Below, in pieces: positions 1 to 7,858 of a stretch of DNA of 32,476 nucleotides. The notes under the pieces are model-generated. The model was not told where the DNA came from. It was given only the letters and a program-made list of their open reading frames with translations, and did not search any database. Where the stretch lies: the NCBI GenBank assembly GCA_964583605.1, contig CAZOWL010000048.1, forward strand, positions 1 to 32,476, given 5' to 3'. Each line of letters starts with the position of its first letter. Position 1 is the first letter of the stretch. A program made the position numbers and the translations under genes. Source of the DNA: CAZOWL01 sp964583605. GTDB lineage: Bacteria; Pseudomonadota; Gammaproteobacteria; Chromatiales; Chromatiaceae.

Positions 1-70
1 CTGATCGTTCCCTCACCCCAACCCTCTCCCAGAGGGCGAGGGAGCGAACGTGCTCCGCAGATTTCATTGT
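1..70 (+). repeat. Dispersed two-hairpin intergenic repeat, copy 1 (left part cut by window edge)
   Basis: This matches the right half of three other copies in the window (10197-10321, 13240-13366, 25340-25460). It includes the CCCTCACCCCAACCCTCTCC stretch, its pairing partner AGAGGGCGAGGGAG, and the closing block ending in ATTTCATTGT. The segment folds as CCCTC...GAGGG around an inner CCTCT/AGAGG stem with a CCC loop. The left hairpin of the element would lie before base 1. It resembles the REP/MITE-like CCCTCACCC family common in many proteobacteria; that family link is from memory, not a search. Confidence 0.8.
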
Positions 71-242
71 CAAGATGATTGGGGGGATGGGACGCCACCT
101 AACATGAACGGCGGCGTCTGGACGATACGCGATGCATATCCTACGTTGCCGTCGCGACAAGTATCGGAACCGTGAAGGTCCGCGCAGCCGGCCCTACAGG
201 AGATGGTTTCCAGATCCTTAGCGTTGCGGCACTGGGCGGCAG

Positions 243-262
243 GCCGGGGCGCTGGCCCCGGC
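243..262 (-). terminator. Possible terminator hairpin after the sqr-linked small gene
   Basis: A perfect 8-bp inverted repeat, GCCGGGGC and GCCCCGGC with a 4-nt GCTG loop, lies 24 bp beyond the stop codon of the minus-strand 51-aa gene. There is no T run after it on the minus strand, so it is a strong stem but not a classical intrinsic terminator. It may stabilise the 3' end or act with Rho. Confidence 0.35.
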
Positions 263-285
263 AACGCCGACGCGAGCGCCAGACG

Positions 286-441
286 TCACCCGGACCTTGC
301 CAACAGCTTCAATATCTTGAAGTTGATGACCAGGAAGCGGAATAGCTGCCAGATCGGGTTGGTGCGCATGGCCCTCGTCAAGCGCGTGGGCACCGGTGGA
401 TAGTAGGCCTGCTGATAAGGCTCTCGATTCTTTGCTGCCAT
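286..441 (-). CDS. Small conserved-looking protein (51 aa) downstream of sqr
   Basis: I do not recognise a named family. This short minus-strand frame runs from ATG at 441 to TGA at 286-288 and begins 32 bp after the sqr stop codon, in the same direction, so it is probably cotranscribed with sqr. A GAG-containing ribosome site lies about 9 bp before the ATG. The product is basic. Its first half is rich in Tyr, Pro and Arg, and its second half holds a hydrophobic or amphipathic stretch, IWQLFRFLVINFKILKLL (about residues 30-47), that could sit in or on the membrane. Codons favour G or C in the third position, as in the neighbours. Because SQR is a monotopic membrane enzyme, a membrane-associated partner or accessory role is plausible but is only inference. 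Confidence 0.6.
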   Translation of the reverse strand: MAAKNREPYQQAYYPPVPTRLTRAMRTNPIWQLFRFLVINFKILKLLARSG

Positions 442-473
442 GGCGTCATCTCAATTCTGGCAAAATCTGCGAT

Positions 474-1931
474 TCAATCCGGGAGGATCGACCAGCCCGG
501 TCGGAGCTTGGCCTGGTAGGTGAAGACGTGGTGGAGGATGTATTTCATCCAGTGCCCGGCCAAGCCGACCTCGCCGAATGTCAGGCTCATATCCCGCCCG
601 TACTCTGGATAGCGGTCGTAGTCCGGCACGACCGGGAACACGGTCATGGTCGCCGCGGTGCCCTTGAAGATGTGCGAGCCGGTAGAGGCGACGCAGGCGG
701 CACCGATCTCCGCCATTGAGGCGGTGTGGGTCGGCTCAGGGCGACCCTGCAGCATGTCGCGGATGCTCGCCGCGACCGCTTTGCCGATGGCGGCCGACGG
801 CATCCCCGTGCGCGGAGGAGTCGGACTGATCGGTGTCCCATTCGGGCTCTTCATCGGCTTGCTGATCGGGTGGGGCGGCGCGAAGGCGATACCGATCGCA
901 AACATGTTCTTGTACTTCGGCGACTGGTAGGTCTTCGGCCAATCCGCCGTACCCCAATCCTCATACGGCTTCGGAGCGTAGTCGGCATCGACCTTCATGA
1001 AGCCGTTTGGCGCGAATACCTGATCGGTGATGTCCTCTCCCGCCTTATCGAAGGCCTTGATCCCCACGCCCGCAAAGGGCGGGATCAACATGGCGAAATC
1101 AAAGTCGATCTCATGCTTTGAGCCATCGAGGAGCTCGTAGTAGATCGTGCGTGGCTCGATGCGCTCGACGTGGGCCCGGGTGATCCATTCCATGCCCCGC
1201 TCGACCATCAGGGACTCGGCGAAGATCTTGCCGTTCTGGACATAACCGCCGCGCTTGATGTGCACGCCGCCCATACCGAAATCGCCGAGCTCGTACTCGT
1301 TGCTCAGCCAGACCATCCGCGCCTTGTCGCGGACACCGGCCTCGCGCAGGCTATGGTCGACATTGTAGATGTACTCGAACGCGGCGCCCTGGCAGGTGCA
1401 CATGCCATGCCCAGTACCGACGATGAGCGTGCGGTTCTCGCCGGACTTCATCTCCGTGATGACCTGCCGAAGGCGCGCGTTGGCGTCGAGCGCATGGCTC
1501 GGCGTGCAGACCGAGGTGGTGTAGCCGCCCTCGGGCCCAAGCCCCGGCGTCGCACCGTAATTCAGCTTCGGGCCGGTGGCGTTGATGAGATAGTCATAGG
1601 TGACGACCCCGGCCTGACCGGCTCGACCCGGATCCGTGTACTCGATCTTGACGTAGGGCTTGTCGCCGTCCGGCCCGCCCTCTGGATGGATCGACTGCGC
1701 AGTGGCTTGATGAAACTCCACCCCGACCTTTGAGTAAATCGGCGCCAGCTCAAAGGTCACTTGCTTTTCATTCATTTCCCCCACGCCCACCCAGACGTTC
1801 GATGGGACCCAGTTCCAGGTCGGCTTCGGCGAGACGACCACGACTTGATGTGCGTTGCCGATCCACTTGTTCAGGTAACGTGCGGCTGTGTGCCCGGAGA
1901 TCCCGGCACCAAGAATCACTACTCGCGCCAT
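474..1931 (-). CDS. sqr: Sulfide:quinone oxidoreductase (FAD-dependent)
   Basis: This 485-aa flavoprotein oxidises sulfide to sulfur or polysulfide and passes electrons to the quinone pool at the membrane. The N-terminus carries the FAD dinucleotide-binding motif G8-A-G10-I-S-G13 (residues 4-20), and INATGPKL near 116-123 is the second ATG-type flavin motif. Cysteines lie at 142, 178, 180 and 413; the CTC pair at 178-180 is embedded in a GTGHGM segment, and some of these should form the redox-active disulfide. The last 40 residues are amphipathic and aromatic, as expected for monotopic membrane anchoring. The sequence looks like one of the longer SQR types (IV or VI) seen in purple sulfur bacteria, but I cannot fix the type by eye. 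The ATG at 1931 has a GAGGT ribosome site about 9 bp upstream. A 51-aa gene follows in the same direction. Confidence 0.85.
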   Translation of the reverse strand: MARVVILGAGISGHTAARYLNKWIGNAHQVVVVSPKPTWNWVPSNVWVGVGEMNEKQVTFELAPIYSKVGVEFHQATAQSIHPEGGPDGDKPYVKIEYTDPGRAGQAGVVTYDYLINATGPKLNYGATPGLGPEGGYTTSVCTPSHALDANARLRQVITEMKSGENRTLIVGTGHGMCTCQGAAFEYIYNVDHSLREAGVRDKARMVWLSNEYELGDFGMGGVHIKRGGYVQNGKIFAESLMVERGMEWITRAHVERIEPRTIYYELLDGSKHEIDFDFAMLIPPFAGVGIKAFDKAGEDITDQVFAPNGFMKVDADYAPKPYEDWGTADWPKTYQSPKYKNMFAIGIAFAPPHPISKPMKSPNGTPISPTPPRTGMPSAAIGKAVAASIRDMLQGRPEPTHTASMAEIGAACVASTGSHIFKGTAATMTVFPVVPDYDRYPEYGRDMSLTFGEVGLAGHWMKYILHHVFTYQAKLRPGWSILPD

Positions 1932-2304
1932 GGAAAAACTACCTCGGTGGTACAGACACCGATTCCACGCTAGCAGCTAACGCCAACGAGGTCACGGATC
2001 TAGATCAAGGGATCGTTGCATTGACGCCAGCCAAGCCGCCCGTGGTGAGATATCGCATTGATCCCGACATTCCAGTGGATTCACCGCGCGATGATTGGTT
2101 CCCGTGATCGCCCTCGATGCAGCACAAGAATGCGAGGGCCTTGGCCATCGGTGACATCGCGGCAGCGGGAGGACCGTATCGATGCGCGGGGCGCATGAAT
2201 CTTGCCGTAAGCAAGGGGCCATCACCGCGTCGGAGGATCCATGTGTGACGGGTATCACTCGGCCGGATTAGAATGCCGCGCGATCCAAGCCACCGGAGCA
2301 GCCA
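1932..2304. other. Intergenic region between divergent sqr and the DUF808 gene
   Basis: These 373 bp separate two divergent start codons. I see the ribosome sites of both genes and one reasonable plus-strand promoter near 2245-2274. No reading frame here has convincing codon use, and I could not find a clear sqr promoter. Confidence 0.5.
2245..2274 (+). promoter_or_regulatory. Candidate sigma-70 promoter for the DUF808 gene
   Basis: A -35-like GTGACG (2245-2250, 4 of 6 to TTGACA) is followed after 18 bp by TAGAAT (2269-2274, 5 of 6 to TATAAT). Transcription would start near 2281, about 24 bp before the ATG. Seen by eye only. Confidence 0.4.
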
Positions 2305-3258
2305 ATGGCCGGCACGAGTCTATTTGCCCTGATTGACGATATTGCCACGGTCCTTGACGACATCTCGGTGATGACGAAGGTCGCCGCGCGCAAGACCGCT
2401 GGCGTGCTCGGCGATGATCTCGCCCTCAATGCCCAGCAGGTCGTCGGCGTGCGCGCCGAGCGTGAGCTGCCGGTCGTCTGGGCCGTGGCCGTCGGATCAC
2501 TGAAGAACAAGCTAATCATCGTCCCGGCCGCGCTGCTGATCAGTGCCGTGGCGCCCTGGGCGATCACCCCGCTGCTGATGCTCGGCGGGGCCTTCCTGTG
2601 CTATGAGGGGGCCGAGAAGCTGGCACACAAGCTCCTGCATTCCAGGGCGGAAGACGAGGCGCACCACGCGGAGCTGAAGCAGGCCCTCATGGACCCGAAC
2701 CGGGACATGGTGGCCATCGAGCGCGACAAGATCCGCGGGGCGATCCGTACCGACTTCATCCTTTCGGCCGAGATCATCGTGATCACGCTCGGGGTCGTGG
2801 CTGACGCGCCCTTCGCCACACAGGTCTCGGTCCTGGTTGGGATTGGCCTGCTGATGACTGTCGGCGTCTATGGGCTGGTCGCCGGCATCGTGAAGCTCGA
2901 TGACGCCGGCTTCTACCTCAGTCAGCGCAGCGGCGAGGACCCATGGACGCGGCTTCAGCAGCGCCTGGGGGCGGGACTCATCGCCGCGGCCCCGATCCTG
3001 ATGCGCGCGCTGGCGATCATCGGCACCGCGGCGATGTTCCTCGTCGGCGGCGGCATCCTGATCCACGGCCTGCCTGGCGGACATGATCTCACGCACGCCC
3101 TCGCCCACCTCGCGGCCGATCTCCCGGCGATCGGGGGCCTGGCTGAGGCCATCACGCCGATGCTCCTCAACGCGTTCACCGGCGTCCTCGCTGGGGCCTT
3201 GATCCTCGGCCTGATCAACCTCGCCGAACGGTTTCGCGCGAACCGGCAGGAGGGTTGA
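2305..3258 (+). CDS. DUF808 family inner-membrane protein
   Basis: This 317-aa protein resembles the DUF808 (YedI-type) family of uncharacterised inner-membrane proteins. The N-terminus MAGTSLFALIDDIATVLDDI and the following KVAARKTAGVLGDDLALNAQQV are typical of the family. Several hydrophobic segments follow (about 70-100, 155-200, 230-260 and 280-305), with a GAEKLAHKLLH segment after the first pair. The ATG is preceded by a GGAG ribosome site 6 bp upstream. Its 3' end overlaps the convergent efflux gene by 44 bp. The biochemical role of the family is not established, and nothing here ties it to sqr beyond adjacency. Confidence 0.85.
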   Translation: MAGTSLFALIDDIATVLDDISVMTKVAARKTAGVLGDDLALNAQQVVGVRAERELPVVWAVAVGSLKNKLIIVPAALLISAVAPWAITPLLMLGGAFLCYEGAEKLAHKLLHSRAEDEAHHAELKQALMDPNRDMVAIERDKIRGAIRTDFILSAEIIVITLGVVADAPFATQVSVLVGIGLLMTVGVYGLVAGIVKLDDAGFYLSQRSGEDPWTRLQQRLGAGLIAAAPILMRALAIIGTAAMFLVGGGILIHGLPGGHDLTHALAHLAADLPAIGGLAEAITPMLLNAFTGVLAGALILGLINLAERFRANRQEG

Positions 3259-6200
3259 GTGCGGTACCGGCCGGCTCGGCGCTGGTCGGCTCGGATTCCT
3301 GGGTCAACCGCCGCTTGACGTCGCCCGGTGAGCCGGTACGGCGGGCCAGCAAGTCGTAGGCGACTGGCACGACGAACAGGGTAAAGAGCGTCGCAGCCAG
3401 GACGCCGGACAGGATCACGGTGCCGATGACGGTGCGGGTCTCGGCACCAGCGCCGCTGGAGAGTAGCAACGGAATTGATCCGGCCGCCGTCGTGATGCCG
3501 GTCATGATGATGGGGCGAAACCGCACATCCGTTGCCTCGAGCAGCGCCTCGCGGAAGGCCCAGCCCTGATCGCGCAGCTGATTCGCGAACTCGACGATCA
3601 AGATGCCGTTCTTCGCGGCCAAACCGACGAGCATGATCAGCCCGATCTGGCTGTAGAGATTCATCGTCTGACCGGAGACCCAGAGCCCGAACAGGGCACC
3701 GGCCATCGCCAGCGGCACCGTGAGCATGATCACGAGGGGGTGGATCCAGCTCTCGAACTGGGCGGCGAGGACCAGGAAGACCACCGCCAAGCCGAGGAGG
3801 AAGACGAAGAGCACCCCGCTCGCGCTGTCACGGAAATCCTGCGACAAACCCTTGTAGTCGATCTGCACCTGCTCGGGCAGATGCTCGGCGACCAGTCGCT
3901 CCAGATACTCCAGGGCCTCGCCGAGGGCCAGTCCCTCGGCCAGGTTGGCCTCGATCGTGATCGCGCGCAGGCGGTTGTAGCGGTTGAGACTCTGGGAATC
4001 GGCGATCTCGGTGATCTCGACGAGATTCGCCAGCGGGATTAGTTGGCCACTGCGCTCGGAGCGCACATAGATGTTCTCCAGGCTCGCCGGGGTGCGCTGC
4101 TGGCGGCGCTCGCCCTCGAGGATGACGTCGTACTCCTCGCCGGTGTCGATATAGGTCGTGACGCGCCGTGAGCCGAGCATGGTCTCCAAGGTGCGGCCGA
4201 TGGCGCTGACACTGACGCCGATCTCCGCGGCCCGGTCGTAGTCGATGGCGACACGCAGCTGCGGCTTGGTCTCCTTGTAGTCCCAGTCGATGCCGGTCAG
4301 GCCGGGATTGTCCTCCTCGACCCGCGCAAGGAGGATGTCGCGCCAGGCGGCGAGCTCCTCGTAGGTGCCGCCGCCGATCACGAACTGCACCGGTTTCTGG
4401 ATGCGCGCCCCGAAGCCCTGGCGCATGACGGGGAAGGCCGTGATGCCCGGCAAATCGGCGAGCTGGACCCGCATCTCATCCATGATCTCCCAGGCCGAGC
4501 GCCGCTGCGAGAAGTCATTGAGCACGACGATGACGAAACCGGTGCTGTAGATCTGGGCCCCGCCGAATGAGCGCGGGGCGCGGACCAGCACGCGGATGGC
4601 CTCGCCGCTTTCGGCATAAGGGAGCATGCGCCGCTCGATCTCGTCCATGTACTCGACCATGTAGTCATACGAGGCACCCTCAGGGCCGTTGACCATGATG
4701 AAGAACGCGCCGCGATCCTCCCGTGGGGCGTATTCCTGCGGGATCGTCTGCATCAGCCAGACGGCCGCCCCGAGCGTCGCGAGGAACAGGAGTCCTATCC
4801 ACCACTTGTGGTCGAGGAACAGGCCTAGCATCCGTCGGTAGCCGCTGCGTACCCACCCGAGCACGCGGCCGGCAGTGCCACCCAGACCGCCGGCGTCCAG
4901 CCGCCCTGGTGCCAGAACCTGTGAGGCGAGCATCGGCGAGAGCGTGAGGGCAACGAAGGTCGAGAAGGCCACGGCCGCGACCATCGTCAACGCGAACTCG
5001 GCGAACAGACGCCCGATGTCCCCCTGCAAGAAGGCAATGGGCACGAAGACCGCGACGAGGACCAGGCTGGTTGCGACGACCGCAAACCCGACTTGGCGAG
5101 TCCCGCGGTAGGCCGCGACGAGGCGCGTCTCGCCGTACTGCTCGATGCGCCGATGGATGTTCTCCAGCACGACGATCGAATCGTCGACGACGAGACCGAT
5201 GGCGAGCACCAGCGCCAGCAGCGTCAGGATGTTGACCGAGAAGTCCAAGGCCAGCAGCACGATGAAGGTGGCCACGAGCGACACCGGCACCGTCACGGCC
5301 GGGACCAGAGTCGCTCGGACACTGCCGAGAAACAGGAAGATCACCAGGACGACCAGGCCGATGGCGATGGCCAACGTCTTGTAGACCTCGAAGATCGCAC
5401 CCTTGACGAAGATCGAGGTATCGTAGCTCTGCTTAAGCGACATTCCCTCCGGTAGGGTTGCGTTGATTCGCTCCATCTCGGCCTTGGCCGCCTCGGCGAC
5501 CGTGATGGTGTTGGCCGTCGACTGCTTGACAATACCGACCCCAACCATCGGCACGCCATTGCCACGGAAAAAGGTGCGATCCTCGTCAGTCCCGCGCTCG
5601 ACGCGGGCCACGTCACCCAGACGTACCAAGTACCCATCCGCGCCCCGGGCGAGCACCAAGCGGGCGAAGTCCTCCGCGGTATTGAAGGTGCGATCGACGC
5701 GGACACTGAATTGTCGATCGAGCGATTGGATGCTGCCGGCCGGCAGCTCGACGTTCTCGGCGCGCAGCGCCGCCTCGACATCGGCGACCGTGAGCCTGCG
5801 CGCGGCCAACGCCGCGCGGTCGAGCCAGATCCGCATCGCGAAGTTCTGGCCGCCGCCGGTACGTACCCGCGCCACGCCGTCGATCACCGAGAAGCGGTCC
5901 ACGAGATAGCGATTCGCATAGTCGGTCAGCTCTGGAACCGTCATGCGGTCGCTCGCCAGGTTGAGCCACATGATCACGTCTTCATTGGCATCCACCTTGC
6001 GGATCTCCGGCGGATCGGCCTCGATGGGCAGGTCCTCGACAACGGACGCAACCCGATCGCGGATGTCGTTTGCGGCGCCATCGATGTCGCGGGCGATGCT
6101 GAAGCGTATCGTGATCGCCGAACGGCCATCCTCGCTGACCGACTCGATGCTCTCGATACCCTCGACGCCGGCAATCCGGTCCTCGATCAGTCGCGTGATG

Positions 6201-6385
6201 CGGTTTTCGATGACATTGGCCGCCGCGCCCGGGTAGGTGGTGTCGACCGAGACCACCGGCGGATCGATGTCGGGATACTCGCGCAAGGGCAGCCGATCGA
6301 ACGCGACCAGCCCAAAGGCCACGAGCAGGAGCGACAGGACACTGGCGAAGATCGGTCGTGTGACCGAGATATCGGAGAGGATCAC
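3215..6385 (-). CDS. RND efflux transporter permease (AcrB/HAE1-like)
   Basis: This 1056-aa inner-membrane pump of the resistance-nodulation-division superfamily should export hydrophobic or amphiphilic compounds using the proton gradient. It has the full-length architecture: TM1 at about residues 10-30, a large periplasmic loop, a central TM block from about 330, a second periplasmic loop, and a final TM block from about 860. TM4 carries GLVVDDSIVVLEN, with the paired aspartates of the proton relay. The start is GTG at 6385, overlapping the TGA of the upstream adaptor gene by 4 bp (GTGA), so the two are translationally coupled. The C-terminus overlaps the DUF808 gene on the other strand by 44 bp. 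No outer-membrane channel gene lies nearby. The substrate cannot be told from sequence. Confidence 0.9.
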   Translation of the reverse strand: MILSDISVTRPIFASVLSLLLVAFGLVAFDRLPLREYPDIDPPVVSVDTTYPGAAANVIENRITRLIEDRIAGVEGIESIESVSEDGRSAITIRFSIARDIDGAANDIRDRVASVVEDLPIEADPPEIRKVDANEDVIMWLNLASDRMTVPELTDYANRYLVDRFSVIDGVARVRTGGGQNFAMRIWLDRAALAARRLTVADVEAALRAENVELPAGSIQSLDRQFSVRVDRTFNTAEDFARLVLARGADGYLVRLGDVARVERGTDEDRTFFRGNGVPMVGVGIVKQSTANTITVAEAAKAEMERINATLPEGMSLKQSYDTSIFVKGAIFEVYKTLAIAIGLVVLVIFLFLGSVRATLVPAVTVPVSLVATFIVLLALDFSVNILTLLALVLAIGLVVDDSIVVLENIHRRIEQYGETRLVAAYRGTRQVGFAVVATSLVLVAVFVPIAFLQGDIGRLFAEFALTMVAAVAFSTFVALTLSPMLASQVLAPGRLDAGGLGGTAGRVLGWVRSGYRRMLGLFLDHKWWIGLLFLATLGAAVWLMQTIPQEYAPREDRGAFFIMVNGPEGASYDYMVEYMDEIERRMLPYAESGEAIRVLVRAPRSFGGAQIYSTGFVIVVLNDFSQRRSAWEIMDEMRVQLADLPGITAFPVMRQGFGARIQKPVQFVIGGGTYEELAAWRDILLARVEEDNPGLTGIDWDYKETKPQLRVAIDYDRAAEIGVSVSAIGRTLETMLGSRRVTTYIDTGEEYDVILEGERRQQRTPASLENIYVRSERSGQLIPLANLVEITEIADSQSLNRYNRLRAITIEANLAEGLALGEALEYLERLVAEHLPEQVQIDYKGLSQDFRDSASGVLFVFLLGLAVVFLVLAAQFESWIHPLVIMLTVPLAMAGALFGLWVSGQTMNLYSQIGLIMLVGLAAKNGILIVEFANQLRDQGWAFREALLEATDVRFRPIIMTGITTAAGSIPLLLSSGAGAETRTVIGTVILSGVLAATLFTLFVVPVAYDLLARRTGSPGDVKRRLTQESEPTSAEPAGTALNPPAGSRETVRRG

Positions 6386-7440
6386 CGCGCCGCCTCCAGC
6401 ATCTCGCGCAGGCCTCGACTGCCGTCGTCGACGGCCAGGATACGCACCGGCTGGCCCGGTCGGGCCTTGTCTTGGCCGTCCGTGATGACCCGCTCTCCCG
6501 GTGTCACACCTTCCAGGATCTCGACCTGGCCCGGCAAACGCGTGCCGATCTCGACGGGACGCCGCTCGACCTGCCCGTCGGGGCCGACGACGAGCACGGA
6601 GTGCTTGCTCCCGACCTGCAGCAGCGCCGCCTCAGGCACGACGGCGGCCTCGCGCGGATTACGCAGCAGCTCGACCCGCATCAGCACCCCGGGGCGCAGC
6701 TGGCGCTCGGGATTGGGAATCAACGCGCGCACCTGGACCGATCGGGTGACGGGATCGACGCGGCTGTCGATACCGCGGATCGTGCCGGTGAAGACCTCGA
6801 TCCCATAGGCGCGGGATCGTGCCTCGATCGGCATCCCGGGTAACAGCGCAGTCAGGTAGGTGCTCGGCACCGCGAAGTCGAGCTTCATCACGTTGTCATC
6901 ATCGATCGTCGTGATCAGATCGCCCGGCTCGACGAGGGCACCGAGGCTGATGTTGCGCAGCCCGAGCACGCCATCGAAAGGGGCCTTGATCAGACGATCG
7001 GCCAGTCGAGAACGGATCGCGACGACGAGCGCGCGTGTGGTCTCGACATCGCGGCGGCGCTCATCGAGGAGCGATTCGGAGGCGGAGCGCTGCGCCACGA
7101 GTGACTTGACCCGCTCGTACTGACGCTCGGCCTCCCCGAGCCGGGCCACGGCCTCATCGAATAAGGCCTGTTGCTCTGCGCTATTGAGCTCGACGAGGAC
7201 CTCGCCGCGCGCCACGCGCTGGCCATCATCGAAGTGGATCGCCGTGATGATGTCGCTGACATTGGCGGTGATGGCAACCGACTCGTTGGCCTTGAGCGTG
7301 CCGAGTGCCTCGACACGGTCCGAGAGGGCCTGCTGCTTCACCTCAGCAACGATGACCTGCGGCGGCGCGGACGTCGGCGCCCCAAGGGTGCTCGAGGCGA
7401 ACAACACCAGTCCGAACAAAAACTTGGAGAGATGCGGCAT
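6382..7440 (-). CDS. RND efflux periplasmic adaptor (membrane fusion protein)
   Basis: This 352-aa membrane fusion protein should link the downstream RND pump to an outer-membrane channel. A hydrophobic N-terminal signal segment (about residues 5-22) is followed by a beta-barrel and lipoyl-like half (EVKQQALSDRVEALGTLKAN), then a coiled-coil hairpin (about 100-150, rich in Glu, Arg and Leu). The second lipoyl half contains IKAPFDGVLGLRNISLGALV, followed by the C-terminal barrel. The absence of a lipobox Cys suggests a signal-anchored rather than lipidated form. It is first in a two-gene operon and overlaps the pump gene by 4 bp. No TetR-type regulator accompanies it. No strong ribosome site is visible before its ATG. 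Confidence 0.88.
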   Translation of the reverse strand: MPHLSKFLFGLVLFASSTLGAPTSAPPQVIVAEVKQQALSDRVEALGTLKANESVAITANVSDIITAIHFDDGQRVARGEVLVELNSAEQQALFDEAVARLGEAERQYERVKSLVAQRSASESLLDERRRDVETTRALVVAIRSRLADRLIKAPFDGVLGLRNISLGALVEPGDLITTIDDDNVMKLDFAVPSTYLTALLPGMPIEARSRAYGIEVFTGTIRGIDSRVDPVTRSVQVRALIPNPERQLRPGVLMRVELLRNPREAAVVPEAALLQVGSKHSVLVVGPDGQVERRPVEIGTRLPGQVEILEGVTPGERVITDGQDKARPGQPVRILAVDDGSRGLREMLEAAR

Positions 7441-7858
7441 GATCGTAGCGGGACGCAGAGGCAGACTTCGGAGACGATGTGGCGGCTTGTTGTCGAGGTG
7501 TTTTGCGACGCGGTTGGCAGAAGGACACCCTTGAGCTTCCTAGACTTGGCGACGTCAGGCCACCAGCGAACCGATGGTCTCTAGGGATTCCGATGCACTG
7601 GCCGCAGCCGCGGATGTTGCGTCCTCGCAACCAATTTCAATGGTGATGCAGAGGACTCACTAGCCAGCTGAGGACTCACCACAGAGCACCTGGCCGTGCT
7701 CACGAAGAGCCGCTGTGGCCTCGTCTTCGCGTGACGCCAGCGGGATAACATGGCGACACCACGGGGGCCGGTGCGGCCGAGACCTGCGGCGGCTTTCCTG
7801 GCCTTGCCGACCAGGTCGCGCGGGTGGTCTATCGAATTGGAAGTCGGGAGTCCAACCC
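7441..7858. other. Intergenic region between the efflux operon and the DUF1631 gene
   Basis: These 418 bp separate divergent genes. The only structure noted is an exact 10-bp direct repeat, GAGGACTCAC, at 7651-7660 and 7670-7679. Frames extending from 7715 into the DUF1631 gene have poor codon use before 7859. No clear promoter was identified in either direction. Confidence 0.5.
7651..7679. repeat. Tandem direct repeat GAGGACTCAC x2
   Basis: Two identical 10-bp boxes, 7651-7660 and 7670-7679, are spaced 19 bp start to start (about two helical turns). They lie between divergent genes, which fits a regulator binding site, but no known consensus was recognised. Confidence 0.4.

Noticed and set aside
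5711..6808. Long open frame on the plus strand opposite the efflux genes
   Set aside because: It lies antisense to two clear efflux genes, has low-complexity Arg/Asp-rich translation, and is explained by high GC content removing stop codons.
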